Below the pieces are notes generated by a model. It worked only from the letters and a program-made list of their open reading frames with translations. It was not told where the DNA came from and ran no database searches. A program made the translations under genes and the position numbers. DNA of 64,000 nucleotides from Variovorax sp. PBS-H4 (GTDB lineage: Bacteria > Pseudomonadota > Gammaproteobacteria > Burkholderiales > Burkholderiaceae_C): positions 1,116,001 to 1,180,000 of the forward strand of contig NZ_LR594675.1 of assembly GCF_901827205.1 (NCBI RefSeq), written 5' to 3'. This document shows positions 26,392 to 35,146 of this stretch, piece after piece. Position 1 is the first letter of the stretch, and every line of letters begins with the position of its first letter.

Positions 26392-27278
26392 GCGCGCCGT
26401 TCTTCCCCGGTTTCGCCGTGCATCGGGTCGAGCTCGGCGACGCGAAGATCCACGCCGAGGTCGGCGGCAGTGGGCCACCCGTGCTGCTGCTGCATGGCTA
26501 TCCCCAGACCCACGTCGCCTGGCATCGCCTGGCACCCTTGCTCGCGCGCCACTTCACCGTCGTGGCGCCGGACCTGCGCGGCTATGGCGACAGCACCGGA
26601 CCTGGCGGCGATCCGCTGCACCTCCATCACTGCAAGCGCACGCTCGCAGGCGACCAGATCGGGCTCATGCGGGCACTCGGATTCGAGCGCTTCGCGGTCG
26701 TCGGCCATGACCGGGGGGCGCGCGTAGGCTACCGTCTGTGCCTGGACCGGCCCCAGGCCGTCAGCGCCTTCGCTTCGCTGACCGTGGTGCCCACAGAGGT
26801 GATGTGGCAGCGCGCCGGCATGGCCTTCGGGCTCAAGGCCTTTCACTGGTACCTCTTCGCCCAGCCCTTTGACCTGCCCGAACGCATGCTGCGCGCCGAT
26901 CCGGCCTACTTCCTCGACTGGTCGCTGCGCAACGCCGTCCAGAAGTTCGACGCCGTCACGCCCGAGGCACTCGCCGAATACCACCGTGCCTTCGCCAGGG
27001 AGTCGGTGCGCCACGCGATGGTCGAGGACTACCGTGCGGCCGCCACGATCGACCTGCAGCACGACCGCGAAGACTTCGCGGGCGGTCGCCGCATCGCCTG
27101 TCCGCTGCAGGTGCTGTGGTGTGCCTCGAACAACGCCTCGCCGGACCCGGTGGAGATCTGGAGCGCATGGGCCGACCGGGTCGAGGGCGCGGCGATCGAC
27201 TGCGGCCACCTGATGGCCGAGGAGGCCCCCGACGAGGTCCTGGCCCGGCTCCTCCCGTTCCTCCAGCGCCATGCCTGA
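26388..27278 (+). CDS. Alpha/beta hydrolase of the haloacetate (fluoroacetate) dehalogenase group
   Basis: The 296-residue protein has nucleophile Asp108 in GHDRGAR, with Arg109 and Arg112 as in fluoroacetate dehalogenases, and His153-Trp154 in FHWYLFAQP, which form the halide pocket in that family. The general base His is near 274 (CGHLMAEE). The position where known enzymes carry the triad acid reads Thr132 (LTVVPT) instead of Asp. It may dehalogenate, or act as an epoxide hydrolase or other Asp-nucleophile enzyme. The start overlaps the previous stop as ATGA. Confidence 0.85.
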   Translation: MSAPFFPGFAVHRVELGDAKIHAEVGGSGPPVLLLHGYPQTHVAWHRLAPLLARHFTVVAPDLRGYGDSTGPGGDPLHLHHCKRTLAGDQIGLMRALGFERFAVVGHDRGARVGYRLCLDRPQAVSAFASLTVVPTEVMWQRAGMAFGLKAFHWYLFAQPFDLPERMLRADPAYFLDWSLRNAVQKFDAVTPEALAEYHRAFARESVRHAMVEDYRAAATIDLQHDREDFAGGRRIACPLQVLWCASNNASPDPVEIWSAWADRVEGAAIDCGHLMAEEAPDEVLARLLPFLQRHA

Positions 27279-27300
27279 CCCGCAACCGAGAAGACAACCC

Positions 27301-28392
27301 ATGCGACTCACCCTGACCCTGGCCGTCCTGCTGCTCGCCGTGCAGGCCCATGCGCAGCCCGCTCCTTTGCGCCTGAGCAACCTGGGCGATACCGCGCCTG
27401 CGCGCCAGCAGGAATTCTTTCCCGCGCCGTCATTCGAGCTCGTCCATTCGGGCGGCTGTGGCGTCATGGAGGGCCTCGCGAGTGCCTCCGACGGCAGCAT
27501 CTACTTCACCGAGATCACGCGCTCGGTCGGCTGCAGCGACGCGGCCGGCGTGCAGGGCGGCAGGATCTGGGTCCTGCCGCCCGGTGGCAGGCCCCGTATC
27601 TTCCGCGAACCCAGCAACATGGCCGCCGGCGTGGCCATCGACGCGCAGGATCGGCTCGTGACGGCCGAAGGCGCCGACTTCGGCGGGCGCCGCGTCTCGG
27701 TCACCGATCTGCGCAGCGGCAACTATCGCGTGGTGGCCTATTTCCACGAGAACCGCCAGCTCAACGCGCCCAACGACGTGGCCATCGACAGCGCCGGGCG
27801 CATCTACTTCTCGGATCTGCGCCTCTTCGGCGCCGAGACGATGGAGCAGCGCATCAACGCCGTCTACAGGATCGATCCGCCCGCGGCTGGCGCCAGGGGC
27901 CTGTGGCCGCTCACCCGCATCCTCGGCGACAACTCGAAGATGAACGGGGTCGAGCTGTCGCCCGACGGGCGCACGCTCTACGTAGGCCACTGCGACCCCG
28001 GCACCAATGCACTCGGCGAGCAGGGCAGGGCGGCCCTCGACCGCACGGGCGCGGGGGGGCTGGTGGCCTATGCGCTCGACGCGGCCGGCCAGCCCGGGGC
28101 TCCCCGCGTGCTGCTCGACCTCGAGAAGGCAGGTTGCGTGGACGGCATGGCGACCGATGTCGAGGGCAACGTTTACCTCGCGTTGCCGAGCGCACCGTCG
28201 GGTCCGGGCATCTACGTGATGACGCCTGCAGGTGATCTGGTCGCGCGGCTGCAGCTGCCCAACCGCGAGAGCCCGGTCAACCTCGGCTTCGGCCGCGGAC
28301 CCGAAGCCAACACGCTCTACGTGGCGACGGTTGGCGTCGGCAAAATCTATCGGCTGCGCGTGAACAAGGGCGGATCGGCGCCCGCGCACTGA
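27301..28392 (+). CDS. Exported SMP-30/gluconolactonase-like beta-propeller
   Basis: This 363-residue protein has a clear signal peptide (cleavage near QAHAQPAP). The body shows propeller repeats such as DGSIYFTE, NAPNDVAIDSAGRIYFSD, MNGVELSPDGRTLYVG and GNVYLALPS, the pattern of the SMP-30/LRE family, with Asn and Asp residues that bind Ca or Zn. It probably opens a lactone in the periplasm. The ATG at 27301 starts the signal peptide; the upstream in-frame ATG at 27271 would spoil it. Confidence 0.88.
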   Translation: MRLTLTLAVLLLAVQAHAQPAPLRLSNLGDTAPARQQEFFPAPSFELVHSGGCGVMEGLASASDGSIYFTEITRSVGCSDAAGVQGGRIWVLPPGGRPRIFREPSNMAAGVAIDAQDRLVTAEGADFGGRRVSVTDLRSGNYRVVAYFHENRQLNAPNDVAIDSAGRIYFSDLRLFGAETMEQRINAVYRIDPPAAGARGLWPLTRILGDNSKMNGVELSPDGRTLYVGHCDPGTNALGEQGRAALDRTGAGGLVAYALDAAGQPGAPRVLLDLEKAGCVDGMATDVEGNVYLALPSAPSGPGIYVMTPAGDLVARLQLPNRESPVNLGFGRGPEANTLYVATVGVGKIYRLRVNKGGSAPAH

Positions 28393-28423
28393 CGCAATGT
28401 CTTGAGACGACCAGGAGCAACGA

Positions 28424-29023
28424 ATGACCAATGAATGGACCGACCGCCTCGCGATCCGCGATCTCGTCGAGAACTGGGCCGTGTGGCGCGATGCCGGCGA
28501 CTGGGAGCGCTTCGCCACCGTGTGGCACCACGACGGCGTCATGAACGCGACGTGGTTCCAGGGCCCCGCGTCCGAGTTCATCCGCGTGACGAAGGAAGGC
28601 TGGGCGCGCGGCGTCAGCATCCTGCACTTCCTCGGCGGGACCTCGATCGACTTGGCCGGCGATCGCGCGATCGCGCAGACCAAGATGACCATCTCCCAGC
28701 GCGGCGACGTGCAGGGAGTGGCCTGTGACGTGGTCTGCACCGGCCGCTTCTACGACTTCTTCGAGAGGCGCGACGGCCGTTGGGGCCTCGTCGTTCGTCA
28801 GCCGATCTATGAGAAGGACCGCGTCGATCCGATCGACCCGGACGCGAAGCTCGTGCTCGATCAGACCGCGATCTCGCAGTTCCCGGCGGGCTACCGGCAC
28901 CTGGCCTACATCCAGACGCAGATCGGCTACCAGGTCAAGCTCGATATGCCGCAGCTCGGGGGAGCCGAAGTCGAAGCGCTCTATGCGCGCGGCAAGGGCT
29001 GGCTCGCCGGCAAGCCACTCTGA
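28424..29023 (+). CDS. NTF2/SnoaL-like protein
   Basis: This 199-residue protein of the NTF2-like fold starts with the helix DRLAIRDLVENWAVWRDAGD, then WERFATVWHHDGVM, the pattern of SnoaL-type proteins and of ring-hydroxylating dioxygenase small subunits. No Rieske alpha subunit is adjacent, so it is more likely a stand-alone dehydratase, isomerase or ligand-binding protein. It is the last gene of the operon that starts at 21493. Confidence 0.83.
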   Translation: MTNEWTDRLAIRDLVENWAVWRDAGDWERFATVWHHDGVMNATWFQGPASEFIRVTKEGWARGVSILHFLGGTSIDLAGDRAIAQTKMTISQRGDVQGVACDVVCTGRFYDFFERRDGRWGLVVRQPIYEKDRVDPIDPDAKLVLDQTAISQFPAGYRHLAYIQTQIGYQVKLDMPQLGGAEVEALYARGKGWLAGKPL

Positions 29024-29035
29024 GCCGAATCAGGT

Positions 29036-29085
29036 GCAAAGACGGCACGGCGCACCGTCTCCGGCGACGGGAGGCATGTCTTTGC
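29036..29085. terminator. Possible bidirectional terminator hairpin between convergent genes
   Basis: Outer arms GCAAAGAC (29036-29043) and GTCTTTGC (29078-29085) are exact complements. Inside, GACGG and CCGTC can also pair. It sits between convergent genes. There is no long T-run, so the terminator role is tentative. Confidence 0.4.
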
Positions 29086-29112
29086 GCCAAGCTTGCGAGC
29101 GTGCGTTCGCTG

Positions 29113-30057
29113 CTACAGATCCAGCGTGATACACGCCGAAGATGCCCGCGAGACACAGATCAGCATGAACTGCCCTTCACTCTTCTCGGTCTCCGACAGC
29201 AGGCTGTCGCGATGGTCTGGGATCCCCTCGAGGATCCGCGACTCGCAGGTGCCGCACACGCCGGTGCCGCAGGACGAGGCCACGTGGATGCCGGCGTCGG
29301 CAATGGCCGCAAGGATCGACTGACCGGGCTCCACGGCCACCGTAACGCCCGAGCGGGCCAGGACGACCGAGAAAGCGCTGCCTGCGGCCTGGCCTTCTCG
29401 GGGTATGGCGGCACCGAAACTTTCCATGCGCAACTGGTCTGGCTTCCAGGCACCTGCCCGGCCGGCCCTCTGCACGGCCGCGAGCAGCGGCGCCGGTCCG
29501 CAGCTGTAGACCAAGGTGTCGGTGCGGGCCTGGCCCATGAACGCCTCCACGTCCAGGAGGCCACATTCATCCTGTGGGCGGATCTGCACCCGCTCGCCCC
29601 AGTGGGCCAACGCGTCAAGAAAGGCCATGGAGCTTCGGCTGCGGCCGCCGTAGAGAAACCTCCAGTCGGCGCCGGCTCGTTCCGCTGCGCACAGCATGGG
29701 AAGGATCGGCGTCACGCCGATGCCGCCTGCAATGAACAGGTAGCGGCTTGCAGAGGCGAGTTCAAAATGGTTGCGCGGGCCGCGTACCTGCACCCGGTCA
29801 CCCGTGCGCAGCAAGTCGTGGACCGCGGCAGATCCGCCGCGCCCGGCGGGCTCGCGCAAAACGGCCAATTCATAGGCGTTGGTGTTCTGTGCATCGCCGC
29901 ACAGCGAGTACTGGCGCGCCATGCCGCCTGGCAGACTCAGCTCCAGATGCGCGCCCGCTCGCCATGTCGGTAGCGGCCCACGATCCGGGCGTTGCAAGGT
30001 CAAGCTCGCAACACCGGATGACAACTCACGCTTGCCGGTGAGTTCAAGCTCCATCAT
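29113..30057 (-). CDS. VanB/phthalate-dioxygenase-reductase type FMN/2Fe-2S reductase
   Basis: The 314-residue electron-transfer protein has an FMN-binding RQYSLCG motif near residue 48, an NAD-binding IAGGIGVTPILPM segment near 110, and a C-terminal plant-type 2Fe-2S domain (SSCGTGVCGTCE near 263, last Cys in ICVSRA). It takes electrons from NADH to an oxygenase. The start overlaps the P450 stop, so its partner is most likely that P450. It is the last gene of the nine-gene minus-strand operon. Confidence 0.93.
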   Translation of the reverse strand: MMELELTGKRELSSGVASLTLQRPDRGPLPTWRAGAHLELSLPGGMARQYSLCGDAQNTNAYELAVLREPAGRGGSAAVHDLLRTGDRVQVRGPRNHFELASASRYLFIAGGIGVTPILPMLCAAERAGADWRFLYGGRSRSSMAFLDALAHWGERVQIRPQDECGLLDVEAFMGQARTDTLVYSCGPAPLLAAVQRAGRAGAWKPDQLRMESFGAAIPREGQAAGSAFSVVLARSGVTVAVEPGQSILAAIADAGIHVASSCGTGVCGTCESRILEGIPDHRDSLLSETEKSEGQFMLICVSRASSACITLDL

Positions 30058-31286
30058 GTTGTCTCCCGTCCGCGGCCGGCGAATTGGAAACGCACGTCGA
30101 GCTTGGCCAGCGCAGGGAACTTGAGGGACGGGTAGCGTTCGCCCGCCTTGTCCCCCGGCGCGATCGTCTCCACGTGCTCCAAGATCCCGCGCAAGGTCTC
30201 CTGCAACTGGATGCGCGCTATCGGCCCGCCCAGGCAGTGGTGCATGCCGCCGCCAAAGGCTTGGTGCGCGTTGGCGTTGCGCCGCCCCGGATCCATCTCG
30301 TCAGGCGCCTCGAACACGGCAGCGTCGCGGTTTGCCGAGGCCAGCATCAGCAACACGTTCGCGCCGGCCGGGATCTGCACGCCATTGGAGGTGGTGTAGT
30401 CCGTCGCCAGGAAGCGGTTGCGCACATGGATCGGCGTGCGGTAGCGGAGGAGTTCCTCGACTGCATTGGGTACCCTCTCCGGCTCGGCCCGAAGCCGCGC
30501 ATAGAGCGCGGGATTGACTGCAAGTACTTCGATCGCATTGGCGATCGAAGTACGGGTCGTCTCGTATCCCGCGTCCAGCACCGTGTGCATGATCGACAGC
30601 AACTCTTTGCGCGAGAGCTCGTTACGGGACTCGGCTTCGAGCAGCAGTTCGACGAACTCCGAGCGAGGCGAGCCACTGCCGAGCAGCGACTGGAAATACG
30701 CCATATAGAACGCAACGACCGCATCGAGCCGCCGCTGCTCCTCATCGGAGATCCGGAACGAAGAGAAGATCAGCAGGAAGTCATGCTGCTTCGACACCAA
30801 CGCGCTCCAGTCCTGCGCTGGGATGCCCAGCAGGTGGCAAGTGACGCCCTGCGGCACCTGTGATGCCATCTGCTGCACGACGTCGAATGGCTGGCCGTCT
30901 GAAGGCACGGCTTGCAGCGCCCGCTGCACACTTTCGGCCGCGATCGCACGCAGGCTCTCCACCCTGCGCGGCATGAACAAGGGGCTCAGCAGCTTGCGCA
31001 GGCGCGTGTGCACTGGCGCGTCGGTCTGAGCGAGGTTGGCCTTCATCCGGTCCATCGCCGGGCCGGGTGCGAGCCAGGCAGGCGTGTCCATGCCGGGCGG
31101 CTGCACACGTGCCTCGGGCTGGCGCAGCAGCGCCTGGACGTCGGCGTGCCGAGACACGAGCCAGAACGGCTGGCGCTCTTGGTCGAGCAGTTCCAGCGCG
31201 GGCTGTTCTTCGCGCAGTTGCCGATAGACCGGCATGCGGTCGCCCTGCAGGAACACGGGATCGTTGAGCTGTTTGAAATCGATCAT
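30054..31286 (-). CDS. Cytochrome P450
   Basis: This 410-residue soluble bacterial P450 has I-helix AGYETTR near residue 239 (Glu at the usual acid position, then the conserved Thr pair), the ExxR motif EELLRYR near 277, and heme loop AFGGGMHHCLG with Cys351. The ATG at 31286 has GAGGAGG upstream. The VanB-type reductase gene overlaps its end, making an unusual but known P450-reductase pairing without a separate ferredoxin. It probably hydroxylates or O-demethylates an aromatic substrate of the operon. Confidence 0.95.
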   Translation of the reverse strand: MIDFKQLNDPVFLQGDRMPVYRQLREEQPALELLDQERQPFWLVSRHADVQALLRQPEARVQPPGMDTPAWLAPGPAMDRMKANLAQTDAPVHTRLRKLLSPLFMPRRVESLRAIAAESVQRALQAVPSDGQPFDVVQQMASQVPQGVTCHLLGIPAQDWSALVSKQHDFLLIFSSFRISDEEQRRLDAVVAFYMAYFQSLLGSGSPRSEFVELLLEAESRNELSRKELLSIMHTVLDAGYETTRTSIANAIEVLAVNPALYARLRAEPERVPNAVEELLRYRTPIHVRNRFLATDYTTSNGVQIPAGANVLLMLASANRDAAVFEAPDEMDPGRRNANAHQAFGGGMHHCLGGPIARIQLQETLRGILEHVETIAPGDKAGERYPSLKFPALAKLDVRFQFAGRGRETT

Positions 31287-31299
31287 GCGCAAGTCCTCC

Positions 31300-32277
31300 T
31301 CAATCGAGCTTGACGCGCAAACGCTCGATCAGAGCGCTGTAGTACTGGCGGTCTTTCTGCAGCCGCAACGCCATGGCCTGGGGTCCGCTCTGCGAAAGCT
31401 CCAATCCTTGGTTCAAGACCTGGTGGGTCTGGAAGTCGCGGTCCTGCGCCGCGACACCGATCTCGCGTGCCAGCACGTCGATGGCGGCCGGGGGCGTCCG
31501 AGCGGGGGCGAGAAATCCGAACCAAGCCCCTCCGTGGCCAATGGGGACGCCTTGCTCGGCGGCCGATGGAACCTCCGGGAACTGCGGTGCCCGCTTCGGC
31601 CGCAGCGGCGCAATCAGCTTGAGCCGGCCTTCGTGGATGTACTGCGTGGCGACGCCGGTCGTGCCGATGACAAACTGGATGTCGTTGACCAGAAGCGCCT
31701 GGTAAAGATCGGCCTGACCCTTGTACGGCACGTGGTTCAGTTCGGTTCCCAGGTACTGCTGAAGTTCGGCGCCCGCCAGATGGGCATTGCTGCCGATGCC
31801 GAAGGAGCCGTAGTTGACCTTGTTGCCCTCGCGCCTCGCCCAGGCGATGAACTCGGGCAGTGTCGCCGCCGGCACCTTGGGGTGCGCGATCAGGCACTCC
31901 ACCGTGTTGCACAGCATGGTGACCGGCGCGAAATCGCGCTCGGCGTCGTAGGACATCTTGCGGTACAGGTAGGGGTTGATGGTGATCGACGCGTCTGTGG
32001 TCAGCAGCAGCGTATGGCCGTCCGCGGCGGCCTTGGCGACGGCCGCTGCACCGATCATGGTGTTGGCACCCGGCTTGTTGTCCACGATCACAGGCACTTT
32101 GAACGAGGCCGAAAGCGAGGTTGCGATCCTGCGCCCGATCGCGTCCATCAGACCGCCTGCCGGATACGGCACGAGGATGGTGATGGTCTTGGCGGGCCTC
32201 CAGCCCTGCTGCGCAAGTGCTGGGAGCGCGATGGCTGTGGCCAAGGGCACGTGCAGCAACTGGCGGCGCGTGATCAT
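31300..32277 (-). CDS. Bug/TctC-family periplasmic substrate-binding protein
   Basis: This 325-residue receptor has a signal peptide (ITRRQLLHVPLATAIALPALAQ) and Bug loops ILVPYPAGGLMDAIGR and VIVDNKPGANTMIG. It overlaps the TauD/TfdA gene by four bases, so it is co-translated within the aromatic operon. It may deliver the operon's substrate to an unlinked transporter or act as a sensor. Confidence 0.92.
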   Translation of the reverse strand: MITRRQLLHVPLATAIALPALAQQGWRPAKTITILVPYPAGGLMDAIGRRIATSLSASFKVPVIVDNKPGANTMIGAAAVAKAAADGHTLLLTTDASITINPYLYRKMSYDAERDFAPVTMLCNTVECLIAHPKVPAATLPEFIAWARREGNKVNYGSFGIGSNAHLAGAELQQYLGTELNHVPYKGQADLYQALLVNDIQFVIGTTGVATQYIHEGRLKLIAPLRPKRAPQFPEVPSAAEQGVPIGHGGAWFGFLAPARTPPAAIDVLAREIGVAAQDRDFQTHQVLNQGLELSQSGPQAMALRLQKDRQYYSALIERLRVKLD

Positions 32278-33128
32278 GCCGGCACCCCTTCGACCAGGGC
32301 AGGAGGCACTTCGACGGGTTCATTGTCGCTGGCGATCGCGCAACGGCGCAGGGTACGCGGGGCGCTGGGTGCGAACTTCGACCGGGCGTGCTGCAGCAAC
32401 GTGTTGTCCCAGACGATAAGGTCTCCTGCGCGCCACACGTGGCGGTAGACGTACGCTTCGTCCGCCACGATGTCCGACACCTGCGCGATCAACTCAGCCG
32501 ACGTGTCAGCGTCGTAGCCTTCGATCAAGCGCGTGGTGTCCGGGCTCATCATGTGGATGGTCTGCCCCGATGCCTGGTGCACGGCGATGGCCGGATGCGT
32601 GGCCTGCGCCACCTGGACTTGCACCTGGCTGCGCAGCTCGTCGCCATAGCGCAAGGCGCCATAGTCCAGGCTGGCCAGTACCGAGCGTCCGGCAAGCTGC
32701 TCGCGCAACGTCGACGGCATGCGCTCCACGGCGGCTGCCGAGTTGGAGAACAGCGTCTCGCCCCCTTCCGAGGGGACCTCGATGCCGTACAGCATGATGG
32801 CCTTTAACGGATGGTCGAAGTACATCTGGTCCGAGTGGAAATTGAGCTCTACGTCACCGAAGGCGCCGTCGCGCCGCACGTTCGACACATAGGTCGCATC
32901 CGGGCTGATGCGCTGGATGGGGCCCTGCTTGGAAATGCGCCCGAAGATGCGGGCGAAGGCCACCTGCTGTTCGTCGCCGAGTTGCTGGTCGCGAAACACG
33001 AGCAATCCGCGCGTGGCCAATGCGCCACGCAGCAGTTCCTGCACGCCTGGTGCCAGCGGGCGCGAGGTGTCGAGGCCCTCGACCAGGTAGCCCAGGCAAT
33101 GGTGCAGAGGGGTGAGTGTGGGGGTCAT
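32274..33128 (-). CDS. TauD/TfdA-family Fe(II)/2-oxoglutarate dioxygenase
   Basis: This 284-residue enzyme has a 2-His-1-Asp facial triad: HSD (His98, Asp100) in LNFHSDQMYF and His247 in WDNTLLQHARSKF, with a following Arg for 2-oxoglutarate. It is a member of the taurine/2,4-D dioxygenase family, which cleaves ether or C-S bonds by hydroxylation. GGAGA precedes the ATG at 33128. In this operon it could remove an ether side chain to free a phenol. The actual substrate is unknown. Confidence 0.93.
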   Translation of the reverse strand: MTPTLTPLHHCLGYLVEGLDTSRPLAPGVQELLRGALATRGLLVFRDQQLGDEQQVAFARIFGRISKQGPIQRISPDATYVSNVRRDGAFGDVELNFHSDQMYFDHPLKAIMLYGIEVPSEGGETLFSNSAAAVERMPSTLREQLAGRSVLASLDYGALRYGDELRSQVQVQVAQATHPAIAVHQASGQTIHMMSPDTTRLIEGYDADTSAELIAQVSDIVADEAYVYRHVWRAGDLIVWDNTLLQHARSKFAPSAPRTLRRCAIASDNEPVEVPPALVEGVPA

Positions 33129-33172
33129 GGGTTTGTCTCCAGGGGGGTGAACGCAAATTGGGGCGAGGCGCC

Positions 33173-33823
33173 TCATCCTGGCCACTGGGGGCGGCCGATC
33201 TCCATCGTCTGGCCGACAGTGGCATAGGTGAAGCCGCCGAGGCGCACGAGCGGATTCGCCAGCACGGTGTCGAAGCGCTGCTCTGGCCCCAGGTAGCGTT
33301 CGTCCACGTGCACCCCGACCACGCGGCCGATGACGAGGCTGCTGCGACGCTCACCCGGCCCTTGGGGCTCGATGTCGACGATGCGCACGAGGCGGCATTC
33401 GAGGTGCGCGGGCGCGCCGGCCACTCGGGGTGGGCGCACGCTGTGTGACGGCAGCGCCTGCAGGCCTGCAAGCTCGAATTCGTCATGTTCCGCCGGAACC
33501 GTGGCCGAACTCATGTTCATCGCGTCGCGCTGCGCGAAAGACACGAAGTTGACGACAAATTCGGGTACCACGCGCACGTTGGCAACCGTGTCTTTTTCGG
33601 TCCGATCGGGTGGCGCATTGCAAGTGAACATCACCATCGGCGGCGCTGGCGAGATGCCGTTGAAGTACGAGAACGGAGCCAAGTTGGCGCGGCCGTGCGC
33701 ATCGACCGTGCTGATCCAGCCAATCGGGCGTGGCGCCACGATGGCGTTGAACAGCGAGGGCTTGAGCTGCCGCGCATCCTGGGTGTCGATGAAGGTCATG
33801 CGTGTGGCTGAAAGGGTGTCCAT
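33173..33823 (-). CDS. Flavin reductase-like FMN-binding protein
   Basis: This 216-residue split-barrel flavoprotein carries FNAIVAPRPIGWISTVDA and NLAPFSYFNGISPAPP, typical of the DIM6/NTAB family, then SSLVIGRVVGVHVDERYL. It could supply reduced flavin, but no flavin monooxygenase is in this operon; the oxygenases are a P450 and a 2-oxoglutarate enzyme. It may serve an oxygenase elsewhere or act as an oxidoreductase in its own right. Confidence 0.88.
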   Translation of the reverse strand: MDTLSATRMTFIDTQDARQLKPSLFNAIVAPRPIGWISTVDAHGRANLAPFSYFNGISPAPPMVMFTCNAPPDRTEKDTVANVRVVPEFVVNFVSFAQRDAMNMSSATVPAEHDEFELAGLQALPSHSVRPPRVAGAPAHLECRLVRIVDIEPQGPGERRSSLVIGRVVGVHVDERYLGPEQRFDTVLANPLVRLGGFTYATVGQTMEIGRPQWPG

Positions 33824-33865
33824 GGAATCGAACCTGTGGGATTGCGAACGGATGGCGGGTCTGGT

Positions 33866-34669
33866 TCACACGAATCGGAATGCAATGGAGCCCAAGGCGC
33901 CGTAGTCGGCATGGAAGCTGTCTCCCGCAGCCGCATGCACCGGCCGAGTGAACGAGCCGCCCAGCACCACCTCGCCTGCCGCAAGCGACTCGCCCCAAGG
34001 CGCCAGCTTGTTGGCGAGCCAGGCCACTCCGGCTGCCGGGTGGTTCAGCACCGCCGCCGCGACGCCGGATTCCTCGATCACACCATTGCGATACAGCAGC
34101 GCGCTGACCCAGCGCAAATCAAGGGCATCGGGCCGGACAGGGCGACCGCCGACGACGATGCCGGCGTTGGCGGCGTTGTCGGCGATGGTGTCGAACACCT
34201 TGCGCATGGCCCGCGTTTCACGGTCGAGCTGCTCGATGCGCGCATCAATGATCTCGATGGCGGGCACCACGTAGTCGGTTGCAGCCAGCACGTCGCAGAT
34301 GCTCGTATGGGGGCCGCGCAGGGGCCGGCCCAGGACGAAGGCAAGCTCCACCTCCACGCGTGGCGCGATGAAACGGTCAGCAGGAATGTCGGCGCCCTGT
34401 TCGATGAACATGTCATCGAGCAACGTTCCATAGTCGGGTTCGGTGATCTGGCTGGCCTGCTGCATGGCGCGCGAAGTCAGGCCGATCTTGTGGCCACGCA
34501 CGATGCGCCCGGCGCCGACCTTCATGCGAACCCAGGCGCGCGCCACGGCGTAACCGTCGGCAATCGTCATGTCCGGATATCTTTTGGAGAAGTGCGTCAC
34601 CTGCACCCGCGAGGTTTCGGCGTGCTGCAGTTCTGCAGCGAGTTCAGCGATCAGACGTTCGTCAAACAT
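33866..34669 (-). CDS. hpaH: 2-oxo-hept-4-ene-1,7-dioate hydratase
   Basis: Adds water to 2-oxo-hept-4-ene-1,7-dioate in the homoprotocatechuate meta-cleavage pathway. The 267-residue protein is close to HpaH/HpcG along its length: GHKIGLTSRAMQ near residue 59, EPDYGTLLDDMF, RVEVELAFVLGRPLRGP, and NHPAAGVAWLANKLAP. Metal residues Glu106, Glu108 and Glu139 fall at the same positions as in HpcG. HpaB, HpaD, HpaE and HpaF are not here, so it may act on an analogue made by the bicupin enzyme in the same operon. Confidence 0.93.
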   Translation of the reverse strand: MFDERLIAELAAELQHAETSRVQVTHFSKRYPDMTIADGYAVARAWVRMKVGAGRIVRGHKIGLTSRAMQQASQITEPDYGTLLDDMFIEQGADIPADRFIAPRVEVELAFVLGRPLRGPHTSICDVLAATDYVVPAIEIIDARIEQLDRETRAMRKVFDTIADNAANAGIVVGGRPVRPDALDLRWVSALLYRNGVIEESGVAAAVLNHPAAGVAWLANKLAPWGESLAAGEVVLGGSFTRPVHAAAGDSFHADYGALGSIAFRFV

Positions 34670-34704
34670 GAGGTTGTGGTGCGTCGGGGGCGTGGCAGAA
34701 GATG

Positions 34705-35145
34705 TCAGCGGGAGCCTTGGTGCCGCATCCATGGCGTTGATGTCTTGTGCTGGATCAACCAGGCACCGTCCACCCGTACCAGGGTGTCGCAGCAGTGGCG
34801 GATACCGGCCAGCCTGCCAACCGGCACCGCCGCGGCATCTTCGACGGTGGCTTCATAGGCAACCAGCGTGAAGCTCAGCGTGGCTTGACCGTTGTTCCGC
34901 GGGAGGAACTGGAAGTTCAACGCCGTGTGCGCCGTTCGGCGGCCAGGGGGGCGGCCCGCCAACGCCTGCGCGATGGCGGCACGGCCACCGACCGGGCCGC
35001 TGTCGCGCTCCCAGACACCGTCCAAGGCGAAACAGGCCGCGCCGCCAACACCGTCACCGCGGTCCAGGCAGGCGTAGAAATCGACAACGCACCGGAGCGC
35101 CTGGCGTTCGTCGAGCAGATCGGACAGTTGTGCCTGAACCGTCAT
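34705..35145 (-). CDS. SnoaL/NTF2-like protein
   Basis: This 146-residue single-domain protein begins LDERQALRCVVDFYACLDRGD, then FALDGVWERDSGP, and ends with VDGAWLIQHKTST, the usual SnoaL-4 pattern. It ends one base before the bicupin gene in the operon. The catalytic role is unknown; small NTF2-fold enzymes are often isomerases or dehydratases. Confidence 0.85.
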   Translation of the reverse strand: MTVQAQLSDLLDERQALRCVVDFYACLDRGDGVGGAACFALDGVWERDSGPVGGRAAIAQALAGRPPGRRTAHTALNFQFLPRNNGQATLSFTLVAYEATVEDAAAVPVGRLAGIRHCCDTLVRVDGAWLIQHKTSTPWMRHQGSR

Positions 35146-35146
35146 C

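Noticed and set aside
25197..27500. 767-residue open frame on the minus strand
   Set aside because: It lies opposite four plus-strand genes that have clear domains and coupled starts. Its translation is low in complexity and matches no family, so it is a shadow of GC-rich codon use.
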